Shown: positions 1 through 9,810, counted from the first letter of the stretch. The stretch: 64,000 nucleotides of DNA from Chitinophaga caeni (GCF_002557795.1 NZ_CP023777.1:372001-436000), one strand, 5' to 3'. A program made the numbers and translations. Notes: generated by a model from the sequence alone, not told the origin.

Positions 1-708
1 GCGGGTCATAGCGCGGCTTTGCAAGCCATTATCCAACCAGCTTTTACATTGGCCGTACACGTTATTTTTCCATTCTTTATGACCATCGATGATCCATTCC
101 TTTAACCAGGGCTCATATTGCTGTAAAGGCATGTACCAGTGCTTGGTTTTCTTTTTAATGGGAACGGCATCGCTGAGAGCAGAATGCGGGTTGATCAATT
201 CATCGGGACTGAGCGCGGTGCCGCAGCGTTCGCATTGATCGCCGTAAGCTTTCTCATTACCGCATTTGGGGCAAGTACCGATAATATAACGATCCGCCAG
301 GAAGATTTGCTTCTTCTCATCGTAATACTGCTCGCTTTCCCTTTCTTCGAAAAGGCCGTCTTCATACATCTTCTTGAAGAAAGCGGCGGCGGTTTCATGA
401 TGCGTTTTATTGGAAGTCCTGGAAAAAATATCGAAAGAAATTCCCATCGCTGCAAAGCTATCGCGGATGATCGCGTAATATTTGTCTACAATATCTTGAG
501 GAGAAACACCTTCTTGCATCGCCTTGATGGTAATAGGCACCCCATGTTCATCGGTACCACCGATAAACTTTACATCCGCTTTCTTCGCGCGGAGATAACG
601 AACATAGATATCGGATGGCAAATAGCAACCGGCAAGGTGGCCGATGTGAACAGGGCCATTTGCATAAGGAAGCGCGGCGGTAACTAGATACCTGTTAAAT
701 TGTTTCAT
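1..708 (-). CDS. metG: Methionyl-tRNA synthetase, N-terminal part (cut by window edge)
   Basis: Charges tRNA-Met with methionine in the cytoplasm. The visible 236 codons begin at an ATG at 708 and run off the left edge without a stop. The N-terminus reads [18 protein letters not shown], followed by the class I signature HIGH (VHIGHLAG). A zinc-knuckle pair follows (CPKC, then CERC), and GTDEHGVP is the usual MetRS motif. The roughly 220-bp gap to the divergent carboxypeptidase gene must hold its promoter, but no convincing -33/-7 pair is close to the start. Identification is secure; whether the C-terminal tRNA-binding domain is present cannot be seen. Confidence 0.95.
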   Translation of the reverse strand, partial: MKQFNRYLVTAALPYANGPVHIGHLAGCYLPSDIYVRYLRAKKADVKFIGGTDEHGVPITIKAMQEGVSPQDIVDKYYAIIRDSFAAMGISFDIFSRTSNKTHHETAAAFFKKMYEDGLFEERESEQYYDEKKQIFLADRYIIGTCPKCGNEKAYGDQCERCGTALSPDELINPHSALSDAVPIKKKTKHWYMPLQQYEPWLKEWIIDGHKEWKNNVYGQCKSWLDNGLQSRAMTR

Positions 709-931
709 ATTGTTAATAAATCCGTAATGTTAAAAATCCCCTAATCGTTGATCCGGTTTTGGAATGTCCAAAACAATTTACCAATTTAGCCGCTAGAGCA
801 ACCAGGGCAATTGACCGCGCTAATTTAAGTACAAAAATCAATACTGTAGCAGGTTTCAAGCCCTTAAATTGCTAGGAAGTTAAATTTATCTAACAACAAT
901 TAATCAGCAAAGGTAAATAAAGCGTATTAGA

Positions 932-1843
932 ATGATAAAAATTCCCCCATATCTTAAAAAAGGTGATCTCATCGGCATCACCTGCGCCAGTAGCAAAATG
1001 GAGCTTCACCAAGCCGAATATGCCGCCAAAGTGCTTGAATCCTGGGGTTTCCGGGTATACCTCGGTATCACGGTCGGCACCAGTTTCCATAATTTTTCCG
1101 CCCCGGATGAACTAAGACTCGAAGAGCTCCAGGACATGCTGGATCACCCTGAAATTAAAGCGATCCTGTTCGGGAGAGGCGGCTACGGGATGATTTGCCT
1201 GCTGGATCAATTGAATCTCAACAAGTTCAAGAAGCATCCCAAGTGGGTTTGCGGCTATAGTGATGTGACGGCTTTGCATTCGCATATTTACCAAAAAACC
1301 GGGATCGCGACATTGCATAGCCCGATGTGTTCCGGCATTACGCAGGTAACGCAAGGGAATCAATACGTACAAAGCTTGCACGATGCCCTTACCGGGAAAA
1401 AGTATAAATATGAATTTGCAGCCCACGAACTGAATCGCCCCGGCAAAGCCAAAGGGCATTTGGTGGGCGGCAACCTGACCTTGTTGGCAGGACTTTGCGG
1501 CTCAAAATCCCAGGCTAAGACCAAGGGCGCCATTTTATTCTTGGAAGACATCGGGGAATACCGCTACAGTGTTGACCGGATGATGTACACCCTCAAGAGA
1601 GCCGGTTATCTCGAGGATCTTGCCGGGATGATCGTCGGCTCATTTACCGAGTCCAAAGACACTCAAACTCCATTTGGACAAAATGAATTTGAGATCATAC
1701 ATAATATCGTGCAGGAATATGATTTCCCTGTATGTTATAATTTCCCCGTCGGGCATCAACATGAAAATTACGCCCTGAAACACGGGATGATGCACGAATT
1801 AAAAATCGGGGCAGATTGTTTGCTGCGGGAAATTAAAAACTGA
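932..1843 (+). CDS. ldcA: LD-carboxypeptidase, peptidase family S66
   Basis: Predicted to remove the terminal D-alanine from muramoyl tetrapeptides during murein recycling, acting in the cytoplasm because no signal peptide is visible. The 303-residue protein has the usual S66 length. The family landmarks are in order: GRGGYG near residue 81, the nucleophile elbow GYSDVT with Ser110, a Glu-containing LEDIGEYRYSVDRM segment, and the C-terminal GHQHENYAL segment carrying the likely catalytic histidine. The ATG at 932 starts a sequence (MIKIPPYLKKGD) typical of the family. It is transcribed alone and converges with the alpha/beta hydrolase across a palindromic repeat. Confidence 0.9.
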   Translation: MIKIPPYLKKGDLIGITCASSKMELHQAEYAAKVLESWGFRVYLGITVGTSFHNFSAPDELRLEELQDMLDHPEIKAILFGRGGYGMICLLDQLNLNKFKKHPKWVCGYSDVTALHSHIYQKTGIATLHSPMCSGITQVTQGNQYVQSLHDALTGKKYKYEFAAHELNRPGKAKGHLVGGNLTLLAGLCGSKSQAKTKGAILFLEDIGEYRYSVDRMMYTLKRAGYLEDLAGMIVGSFTESKDTQTPFGQNEFEIIHNIVQEYDFPVCYNFPVGHQHENYALKHGMMHELKIGADCLLREIKN

Positions 1844-1850
1844 TTTGCTG

Positions 1851-1921
1851 GATCCGGTCACATGCGGGATTCGGTCACATGTGGGATTCGGTCGCGACCG
1901 AATCCCGCAAAATCCCGGATC
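1851..1921. repeat. Folded tandem repeat with central GGTCGCGACC palindrome, convergent terminator candidate
   Basis: Two 17-base units (GGTCACATGYGGGATTC at 1856-1872 and 1873-1889) are followed by a third unit that turns back on itself. The result is a perfect 24-bp palindrome at 1883-1906 centred on GGTCGCGACC. An outer inverted pair, GATCCGG at 1851-1857 and CCGGATC at 1915-1921, encloses the whole element. It fills the gap between two convergent genes and touches the stop codon of the minus-strand gene, so a two-way terminator is plausible, although neither side has a clear T tract. The same design recurs at 63368-63509. Confidence 0.6.
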
Positions 1922-2735
1922 ATTGTTCCAACAATGAATCCAATTTTTCTAAAAACACCGGGAAACCTGCCAGGTCATTATGTTTACCACCGGGAACTGT
2001 TATAAATTCATCGGCGGGATTTTTAAATAATGCTGCCAATTTCTTACCGGATTCATAAGGTACCACATCATCGGCAGTGCCATGGAATATATTGATCGGG
2101 GCAGTAACCTTTGGTAAATATTGATATGTAGGCAAAGGAAATTTCAATATCCAATTCAAGGGATAAACAGCTCCGTAGGTACCGGCAATATCAGGTATGC
2201 TGTAATACGGTGTTTCCAAGATCAATCTTTTACAATCCCGGATGCTCGCCAATTCGGTAGCCACGGCGGTTCCTATGGATTTCCCATAAATGATGATTTG
2301 CCCGGGTTCAAACCTTTTTCTTGCCAACCGGTACATGACCAATGCATCATCAAACATCCCTTGCTGCGTTAATTTCCCCCTGCTTTTACCGAAACCGCGG
2401 TAATCCATCATCAACACGTCATAGCCTTTTCTTGTAAAGTTGCCGGCGTATTTCGCGTAGGCAGAAATATTGTTCGCATTACCATGAAAATACAGTACGA
2501 TCCCCTTCGCGGAATCGGCTTTGAACAAAACGGCGCTAAGTTGTTCATGGTCGTTTACTGGGATCGTTATTTCTTCGAATGGTTGGTTGAACCGGAACTT
2601 AAAATCATCTTGCAGCACCTTCGGGTGAAAGATGATTTTTTCCTGGTAAAAATATAAGCCCAGGCCCCCCAGTACATATAATAATACCGCGATTAGCGTA
2701 ATCCTGATAAATAATCTCTTTGATGCTACGGCCAT
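1920..2735 (-). CDS. Membrane-anchored alpha/beta hydrolase (Bem46-like)
   Basis: A 271-residue serine hydrolase with an N-terminal membrane anchor at about residues 8-30, so the catalytic domain probably faces the periplasm. The oxyanion motif FHGNANN lies near residue 84 and the nucleophile elbow GKSIG places Ser153. The acid is in HGTADDVVP (about Asp222/223), and GGKHND supplies His252. This arrangement matches the Bem46/YfhR-type hydrolases, whose physiological substrates are mostly unknown. It is transcribed alone, with the ATG at 2735. The stop codon overlaps the outer arm of the palindromic repeat downstream. Confidence 0.85.
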   Translation of the reverse strand: MAVASKRLFIRITLIAVLLYVLGGLGLYFYQEKIIFHPKVLQDDFKFRFNQPFEEITIPVNDHEQLSAVLFKADSAKGIVLYFHGNANNISAYAKYAGNFTRKGYDVLMMDYRGFGKSRGKLTQQGMFDDALVMYRLARKRFEPGQIIIYGKSIGTAVATELASIRDCKRLILETPYYSIPDIAGTYGAVYPLNWILKFPLPTYQYLPKVTAPINIFHGTADDVVPYESGKKLAALFKNPADEFITVPGGKHNDLAGFPVFLEKLDSLLEQ

Positions 2736-2807
2736 AACCTTTTGCTATTAAAAAACAGGCATCAAGGTATGATCTCCTTGATGCCCCGGTATTTTACTAA
2801 ATTATCT

Positions 2808-3617
2808 TTAATCGTCTATTTCAGGTACTAATTCCATACCGTAGGCTTCGGCTGTCAAGATACCAACCACCCTTACTGCTTCCAGGCGCGCCATATCAGG
2901 ACTAAGCTCGATGATTTGCTGGGTATTATGCAGGAAATCGTAGGTAAAGAGCTTTCCGGCGAATGTGGAAACCCCGGCGATCCATTTGAGGATTTCATTA
3001 GCCAACAATATCGCTGTGGCACCATGCGTTGTTCCCAAGGCACCTGCGTCAAAATTGCGGTATTCATCGATCAATTCTTGGTTGCAACGGTAGCTGGCTG
3101 TTCTTTCATTATCTTTTAACGGTAAATTAAACCCGCCGAACCAAGACATCCAGTTATGTACTTCCGCGATGATGAAAGGTTTATCCTTTATAATACAAGC
3201 ATCATTGATCACTAAATGCGTGGCTGCATCCTGGGAGCAATCCAAAACCAGGTCGAAATTTTCGATTAAGTCGCCCACGTTCCCCGGGTGTACCTGCAAT
3301 AAAAAAGGGTAATGTTTCGTGAACGGGTTCAATCCCCATAAGCGGCTTGCTGCCATTTTAGCTTTATGCTTGCGGATATCCTGCATTTGGTAGAGCGGCA
3401 TGCGGTGCAAATCTTCTTCCATCACTACGCCGAAATCTGCAATTCCAAGTACACCAACGCCGGAAGCGCTGAGGTATTGTAAAATAGGGCTACCCAATCC
3501 ACCGGCGCCTACAACCAAAATCCTGGCTGCTTTTAAGCCTTCCTGCATATCGATGCCCATACCGGGTACGCCCATCGGGTGTTTGTATCTTAATATTTCT
3601 TTCTCTGTTAAAGCCAT
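2808..3617 (-). CDS. ThiF/MoeB-like E1 superfamily protein, degenerate active site
   Basis: The fold is that of ThiF/MoeB enzymes, which adenylate the C-terminus of small sulfur-carrier proteins. The N-terminus aligns with that family, with VVGAGGLGSP as the nucleotide loop, ADFGVV as strand two, VLDCSQDAATH mid-domain, and DAGALGTTHGATAILLANEI near the end. Several functional residues differ: the usual CxxC zinc pair is reduced to one cysteine (YRC), the second Asp of the DFD motif is Gly, and the catalytic-cysteine position before the AG-LG segment is Phe. No ThiS or MoaD partner is adjacent. ATG at 3617 is preferred over an in-frame GTG at 3620. It may act in adenylation without thiolation, or do something new. 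Confidence 0.75.
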   Translation of the reverse strand: MALTEKEILRYKHPMGVPGMGIDMQEGLKAARILVVGAGGLGSPILQYLSASGVGVLGIADFGVVMEEDLHRMPLYQMQDIRKHKAKMAASRLWGLNPFTKHYPFLLQVHPGNVGDLIENFDLVLDCSQDAATHLVINDACIIKDKPFIIAEVHNWMSWFGGFNLPLKDNERTASYRCNQELIDEYRNFDAGALGTTHGATAILLANEILKWIAGVSTFAGKLFTYDFLHNTQQIIELSPDMARLEAVRVVGILTAEAYGMELVPEIDD

Positions 3618-3715
3618 CACGGATTATTTTGAAATGGATTACACGGATTACACGGATTCTTGTGTTGTTTTTGTGTTGCTTGTTTTTGTGTTGTTTGTTT
3701 TTGAGTTTCCTTGGA
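3618..3715. repeat. Low-complexity spacer: ACACGGATT and TTGTGTT repeats
   Basis: This stretch contains three tandem-like copies of an ACGGATT motif, followed by three or four near-copies of a TGTGTTGTTTTTG unit. A similar pairing of CACGGATT with TTTTGTGTTTTGC units occurs at 32405-32485, also just outside a gene. No coding or hairpin signal is seen. Confidence 0.6.
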
Positions 3716-5080
3716 TTAATTTTCTTGAGGAAATTCTATGATAAATTTACTGCCTTTTCCAATGGCGCTTTCAACTTTGATTTTTCCTTTGTGTGCGTCT
3801 ACTATCGCTTTAACGTAGGCTAAGCCTAGGCCGAAGCCTTTCACGTTATGAACGTTGCCGGTGTGGGCGCGGTAGAACTTCTCAAAGATTCTCGATACCG
3901 TATCTTTACTCATGCCGATACCATTGTCTGCTATAGAAAGCACCAGGCTTTTCTTGGTATTGGATGTTTGAATTTTTATCAACAAATCATCTTTCGAATA
4001 TTTGATAGCATTATCCAACAGGTTGAATACCAGGTTGGAAAAATGCACTTCATCGGCTTGTATAATCGGTTGATGGGCATTCAACTGTAATTCTACTTTC
4101 CCATTCTTACTTTCTAATTGCAATTGTAAATTATCTACCGTGCTCGATATAACCTGGTGTACATCGATGGCGGTAAGTTTCATTACCAGTTCATCCTTTT
4201 CCAACAAGGAAGATTGCAAAATAGTTTCCACTTGCTTGTTCATCCGCTTGTTTTCTTCCTTGATAATACCGGAGAAATAGCGGATTTTATCCTTGTTTTC
4301 CATCACTTTTTCATTGCCGATGGCATCGATAGCGAGGGAGATGGTAGCCAGCGGTGTTTTTAACTCGTGCGTCATGTTATTGATAAAGTCAGACTTAATT
4401 TCAGACAATTTTTTCTGGCTGAATACAGTCCTGATTGTCAAGGCAAAAGCTAAAATAATGATGGTTGTAAATAGTACGTTCCCCACGATCATCAGTCCTA
4501 GGGATTTCCATAAACTTGGTTCGGGTACGATGAGCCAAAACTCGTCCGTCGTTACTGCCAGATCACTTAAATCATTGATTATCGGGCCATAGTAAGTAAT
4601 AAAGCGGGTTGAATCTGCCAATTCGAACTGGCGGATAAAGTCGGGGGTTGTCATCCTGACAGTACTGCCAAAAACGCCTTTCGTGATGATTCCGAATTCG
4701 TAATCCGATTTCAACTTTTGCTTCTTGAAGGCTTCGTCCACATAATGGTGAATTTCTTGCGCAGAAACCTTGTTGATCGTGGTATTCAGGCGATATTCAG
4801 AGGTATATCCCTCGATATTGAAGCGGTTTCCCGAAGGGTCGAAAGTGGAGCCGGTGATACGGAGGGTCCTGCCCCCGTAGATCGGCATATCCGAAGGTTT
4901 CATTTTCTCGATAATGGAATCCAAAACCTGCCTGGTAGCGGTTTGCATCCGTTCGTTGTACGAATCGTGCTTCAATTGGACCGCGTTCATGATCCAATTG
5001 ACCTGGATGGCAATACTACCGAGTAAGGATAAAGTAATTAGTACGACAATTACTGGAAAAATTTTCTTTAAAGGCCACAT
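3716..5080 (-). CDS. Two-component sensor histidine kinase
   Basis: A 454-residue membrane kinase. Segments at about 7-27 and 193-217 flank a periplasmic sensor region of about 165 residues that resembles no domain I recognise. A HAMP-less linker leads to the H-box MTHELKTPL with phospho-acceptor His238. The ATPase follows with the N-box (NLVFNLLDNAIKYS), G1 (IADNGIGM) and G2 (GFGLGLAYV). The signal and partner are unknown: no response regulator gene flanks it, which is unusual because such kinases normally sit beside one. The start is the ATG at 5080 (MWPLKK), directly before the first membrane segment. Confidence 0.9.
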   Translation of the reverse strand: MWPLKKIFPVIVVLITLSLLGSIAIQVNWIMNAVQLKHDSYNERMQTATRQVLDSIIEKMKPSDMPIYGGRTLRITGSTFDPSGNRFNIEGYTSEYRLNTTINKVSAQEIHHYVDEAFKKQKLKSDYEFGIITKGVFGSTVRMTTPDFIRQFELADSTRFITYYGPIINDLSDLAVTTDEFWLIVPEPSLWKSLGLMIVGNVLFTTIIILAFALTIRTVFSQKKLSEIKSDFINNMTHELKTPLATISLAIDAIGNEKVMENKDKIRYFSGIIKEENKRMNKQVETILQSSLLEKDELVMKLTAIDVHQVISSTVDNLQLQLESKNGKVELQLNAHQPIIQADEVHFSNLVFNLLDNAIKYSKDDLLIKIQTSNTKKSLVLSIADNGIGMSKDTVSRIFEKFYRAHTGNVHNVKGFGLGLAYVKAIVDAHKGKIKVESAIGKGSKFIIEFPQEN

Positions 5081-5284
5081 GTGCTTAATTCTGGGGCATA
5101 AATATACTCAAAGAAATCCGAGCCACCCACGAGAGATTTGTTAAAAAATATTATTTGCTATAGCAACTATAATACAAAATTAATAGCTCGAAAACCCATA
5201 TCAGTCTAGCTTTATGAAAAAGGCATCACTTTAACGTAATTTTAACGGAGAATTTATATCGAAATTTCTGTCCGATTCCATACC

Positions 5285-5313
5285 TTTGCTTCAGAATCTT
5301 GGTACTAAATTTG
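5285..5313 (+). promoter_or_regulatory. Bacteroidota-type promoter for the small RNA candidate
   Basis: A -33 TTTG (5285-5288) is followed after 17 bases by a perfect -7 TAAATTTG (5306-5313). The nearest start codon downstream is over 220 bases away, beyond a terminator, so this promoter appears to serve a short untranslated RNA. Confidence 0.6.
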
Positions 5314-5318
5314 CATAG

Positions 5319-5462
5319 TTCATAATGAACTTGGAAATGACTCCAAGAACACTACAAATTAGAGTTTAAATTTTCTACATACATCGACGTGGATTCGTTC
5401 CATAAGCGATTTAGATTTTGGTTGATAAAATGGTAAGGAGGTTGTCTAGCCTCCTTTTTCTT
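5319..5462 (+). ncRNA. Candidate structured small RNA of about 145 nt
   Basis: The transcript predicted from the promoter at 5285-5313 begins with two adjoining hairpins, GTTCA/TGAAC (5318-5330) and TTGGA/TCCAA (5331-5346). A third stem combines ATCG/CGAT with TGGA/TCCA (5383-5410). It ends in an intrinsic terminator, AAGGAGG (5435-5441) pairing with CCTCCTT (5450-5456), followed by a T run. No open frame of useful length lies inside. The sequence does not match the 4.5S, tmRNA or RNase P landmarks I know. A 6S-like RNA cannot be ruled out. The divergent histidine kinase leader is too far away to explain it. Confidence 0.45.
5435..5462 (+). terminator. Intrinsic terminator of the small RNA candidate
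   Basis: A seven-base stem, AAGGAGG with CCTCCTT and an 8-base loop, is followed by TTTCTTTT. It lies upstream of algH, whose own promoter begins after it. Confidence 0.7.
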
Positions 5463-5488
5463 TTCCCCCTACTTTGTGCGCAAATCTA

Positions 5489-5520
5489 TTTGTTATTTAC
5501 AACGCATACCTTTACATTTG
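5489..5520 (+). promoter_or_regulatory. Promoter of algH
   Basis: TTTG at 5489-5492, a 20-base spacer and a perfect -7 TACATTTG at 5513-5520. This predicts a leader of about 15-20 bases before the ATG at 5543. Confidence 0.7.
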
Positions 5521-5542
5521 AATTGCAACAAATTCGTGGTAT

Positions 5543-6103
5543 ATGGCTTCTATTTCTCCTGGAAAATTGTTGATTGCAGATCCGTTTTTAAAAGATCCCC
5601 ACTTTCATCGCAGCATCGTCCTGCTCTGCGACCATGAAGAAGATGAAGGCAGCTATGGGCTGATTCTCAACAAACCATTAGAAGGCAATTTGCAACAGTT
5701 ATTACCCGATGTTTCCAACGATCAATTCCCAATTTATTACGGAGGCCCGGTACAAGTGAACAGCTTGCAGTTTATCCACAGGTCGCCCGGTTTACTCGAA
5801 GGGAGCGTCGAATTGCAAAATGGCTTATTCCTAGGCGGCGACTTTGATCAGTTGATGGAAAAGTTAAAATTAAATACGGTAGACCCGGGCCTGATCAAGT
5901 TTTTCATCGGCTATTCCGGTTGGGGAGAAGGACAATTGGCCGGGGAGCTCAAGGAACATAGCTGGATATTGAGCAATGCTATTGATATCCCGCTGGTATT
6001 TGACAAGGAAGAGCAGGAAGCCTGGAAGCAGGCATTGCGTGATACGGACAACCCCGATATTGCCATCATGGCTAATTATCCCATCGATCCGCAACTGAAC
6101 TAG
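5543..6103 (+). CDS. algH: YqgE/AlgH family protein (UPF0301)
   Basis: A 186-residue cytoplasmic protein of the widely conserved YqgE/AlgH family, whose biochemical role is not settled (in Pseudomonas it was named as an alginate regulator). Family signatures are the N-terminal GKLLIADPFLKDPHFHRSI, the GLILNKPL segment, the YYGGPV motif and the late GYSGWGEGQLAGEL stretch. It has its own promoter and is followed by a terminator shared with atpC. Length and order of motifs match the family over the whole protein, so the ATG at 5543 is secure. Confidence 0.92.
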   Translation: MASISPGKLLIADPFLKDPHFHRSIVLLCDHEEDEGSYGLILNKPLEGNLQQLLPDVSNDQFPIYYGGPVQVNSLQFIHRSPGLLEGSVELQNGLFLGGDFDQLMEKLKLNTVDPGLIKFFIGYSGWGEGQLAGELKEHSWILSNAIDIPLVFDKEEQEAWKQALRDTDNPDIAIMANYPIDPQLN

Positions 6104-6112
6104 TTTTAGACA

Positions 6113-6150
6113 TAAAAAAAACCGTCCCATGGAATTGGAACGGTCTTTTA
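6113..6150. terminator. Two-way terminator between algH and atpC
   Basis: The stem ACCGT/ACGGT (6121-6125 with 6140-6144) has an inner CCA/TGG pair. It is flanked by an A run on the left and TCTTTTA on the right, so it can end transcription from both converging genes. Confidence 0.7.
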
Positions 6151-6186
6151 TGCATCAATCAATTTCTCTACAAATCGAAGACAACA

Positions 6187-6435
6187 TTATTTCGCTGCAC
6201 CTTCGACTAAAACAGTAGCCTTATTATTCAACACTTCTACGAATCCGCCAGAAATGGTGTAGTGTTCGGCGCTATTTTTATCTTTCAAAATCTTCATACC
6301 ACCTTTACCCAATGCAGCGATGAGTGGGGCGTGTTTATCGAGGACTTCGAAAGAACCGTCTATACCCGGCAATTGCACTCCGTACACTTCTCCTGAGTAT
6401 AGTTTTCTTTCCGGTGTTAATATTTCTAATAGCAT
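6187..6435 (-). CDS. atpC: F1F0 ATP synthase epsilon subunit (short form)
   Basis: The epsilon subunit of the F1 rotor, which couples gamma rotation to the c-ring. At 82 residues it contains only the N-terminal beta-sandwich domain (MLLEILTPERKLYSGEVYGVQ through the GGFVEV and ATVLVE strands). It lacks the C-terminal helical domain that inhibits ATP hydrolysis in E. coli. This short form is common in Bacteroidota. It is downstream of atpD on the same strand and separated from it by a strong hairpin. The other ATP synthase genes are not in the window, as expected for the split locus of this phylum. Confidence 0.93.
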   Translation of the reverse strand: MLLEILTPERKLYSGEVYGVQLPGIDGSFEVLDKHAPLIAALGKGGMKILKDKNSAEHYTISGGFVEVLNNKATVLVEGAAK

Positions 6436-6479
6436 GAATAAAAGTTAATACGTTAGGCGGTTGCGGCCGCTATATAAAT

Positions 6480-6511
6480 AACCGTTTGAAGATAAACAAC
6501 TTCAAACGGTT
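6480..6511 (-). terminator. Perfect 12-bp hairpin between atpD and atpC (attenuator or mRNA stability element)
   Basis: AACCGTTTGAAG at 6480-6491 pairs perfectly with CTTCAAACGGTT at 6500-6511 around an 8-base loop. On the transcribed strand it is followed by an AT-rich but not pure-U stretch. It lies 11 bases after the atpD stop codon and 44 bases before the atpC start, so it could partly end transcription or protect the atpD end of the message. Confidence 0.65.
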
Positions 6512-6522
6512 ATATAATGATC

Positions 6523-8109
<1,587 letters not shown>

Positions 8110-8235
8110 TTATAAAGAGGGAAAAATCGATTATCCGCTATAACCCGTTACTGTTCTATGAATTTTTGATGACTGGTTATCATTTTTAAGGTGTACATAT
8201 TACCTTTATCGCTTACCAAATTAAGTTCCACCCTT

Positions 8236-9489
8236 ATGACTTCCTTAAAAAACCAGCATGTCAACCGCCGCAGTTTCCTGGGAAACATCTCCAAAGCCGG
8301 ACTACTAGGGGCTTTTGGGATGGCTCCTCTCGCCGGAACTGCTGCATCCATCCTGCAAAGAAACGAACATGATCCCGAAAAAAGAACAGAAGGCCATGTT
8401 TTTCTTTGCCCCCCGTACCTGCAAAATCCTACCGATACCAGTATTACCGTGATGTGGATTACGAACAAACCGACCTATAGCTGGGTCGAATTCGGTGAAG
8501 GTGATCAACTCGATATGAAGGCCCACCATGTGACCAACGGGCTTGTTGATGCCAATAATACCTTGCACAAGATTGTTTTGACGGATCTAAAACCCAATAC
8601 AACTTACAAATACAAGGTAAAATCCAAAGAAATTGCAGAGTTTAAGCCATATCAACTTACATATGGCGAAACTATTGAAAGTGAGGTATTTGAATTTACT
8701 ACCGTGAACCCGGATGCCAAGGAAATTTCCTGGTTGGTGCTTAACGACATACATGATCGCCCGCACTCCTTCAAGGATTTGATTTCTATGAACGGGAACG
8801 ATCCATACGACTTCGTGTTCCTAAACGGCGATATGTTTGATTATCAAACCGGGGAACAACAGTTAATCGACCATCTTTTCACACCCACCACGGGCATGTT
8901 TGCGTCTGAAAAACCTTTTTATTTCGTAAGGGGTAACCATGAAACCCGGGGCAAATTTTCACGCAACATCGATGATTATTTCAGTAACCCGGAAGGCAGG
9001 TACTATTTCTCCTTCACCCGTGGACCCGTTCATGCCATCGTACTGGATACGGGCGAAGACAAAGAGGATGATCACCCGGTTTATGCAGGTATCGTTGATT
9101 TTGATCATTACCGCGAACAACAAAGGGATTGGCTATTGCGCGCCGTGAAAACCCCAGCGTTTAAAAAAGCGAAATTCCGCGTTGTCATGATGCATATACC
9201 GCATTACCATTCCGGCGAATGGCACGGAACAACGCATTGCCGCGAGCTATTCGGGCCGATCTTCAACGAGCATAATATCGATTTATTCATTGCAGGGCAT
9301 ACGCATCGCTACGGTGTTCATATGCCGGAGAAAGGCAAATTTGACTTCCCGATCGTTATCGGTGGCGGGCCGAAAGAAGGTTTACGTACATTGATCAAGA
9401 TTAAAGCCGATCATAAAAACCTGTCCTTGAGAATGCTCAAGGATGATGGAACGGAAGTGGGGAAAGTTGACTTAAAATCGAAAAGATAA
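8236..9489 (+). CDS. Tat-exported metallophosphoesterase (purple acid phosphatase-like)
   Basis: A predicted binuclear-metal phosphoesterase, 417 residues from the ATG at 8236. That start is preferred over a GTG 45 bases upstream because the twin-arginine signal (NRRSFLGN followed by a hydrophobic stretch) then lies at the N-terminus. A fibronectin-like N-domain (CPPYLQNPTDTSITVMW) precedes the catalytic domain, as in purple acid phosphatases. Metal motifs appear in order: NDIHD, NGDMFD, RGNHE, MHIPHYH and AGHTH. The substrate is unknown. The protein likely acts in the periplasm or at the cell surface. It is transcribed alone, with a terminator directly after it. Confidence 0.88.
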   Translation: MTSLKNQHVNRRSFLGNISKAGLLGAFGMAPLAGTAASILQRNEHDPEKRTEGHVFLCPPYLQNPTDTSITVMWITNKPTYSWVEFGEGDQLDMKAHHVTNGLVDANNTLHKIVLTDLKPNTTYKYKVKSKEIAEFKPYQLTYGETIESEVFEFTTVNPDAKEISWLVLNDIHDRPHSFKDLISMNGNDPYDFVFLNGDMFDYQTGEQQLIDHLFTPTTGMFASEKPFYFVRGNHETRGKFSRNIDDYFSNPEGRYYFSFTRGPVHAIVLDTGEDKEDDHPVYAGIVDFDHYREQQRDWLLRAVKTPAFKKAKFRVVMMHIPHYHSGEWHGTTHCRELFGPIFNEHNIDLFIAGHTHRYGVHMPEKGKFDFPIVIGGGPKEGLRTLIKIKADHKNLSLRMLKDDGTEVGKVDLKSKR

Positions 9490-9510
9490 ACCTCGTTCTG
9501 AATATTACCG

Positions 9511-9544
9511 AACCGCCTCAGCTATTGCATCGGGGCGGTTTTTT
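9511..9544 (+). terminator. Terminator of the phosphoesterase gene
   Basis: AACCGCC (9511-9517) pairs with GGCGGTT (9534-9540), followed by TTTT. Confidence 0.75.
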
Positions 9545-9688
9545 AGTTTGGTTTTGTTAAGGAAAATACCGGGATGCTTTCCCGGAACGTTCTTTGCCGG
9601 TTCCAGCTTCCATACCATTGCTGTTCGAAACTTGGCCTTTCAAGTTCTGGACTTGCTGATTTATTAAAATAAGCTAAAAACGCTGCTA

Positions 9689-9712
9689 GTTCAAGATTCC
9701 AAGCTCGGACCC
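9689..9712 (-). repeat. Inverted partial copy of the 100-bp repeat core
   Basis: Twenty-two of 24 bases match the reverse complement of the repeat core GGGTCCGAGCTTGGAAGC plus CTCGAAC that recurs in the array 100-700 bases to the right. It is a solitary inverted copy. Confidence 0.65.
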
Positions 9713-9810
9713 CTATTGGGCGCATCGTTCTACTGATCGAAAATCGTGTTCGGCAGTGATTGAAATCTCACAAATGGAAGTTTATAGTTCAATAGTAAGT
9801 GCCTTTCCCT

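Noticed and set aside
8191..8235. GTG start that lengthens the phosphoesterase by 15 residues
   Set aside because: It would bury the twin-arginine signal inside the protein. The ATG at 8236 gives a normal Tat signal peptide.
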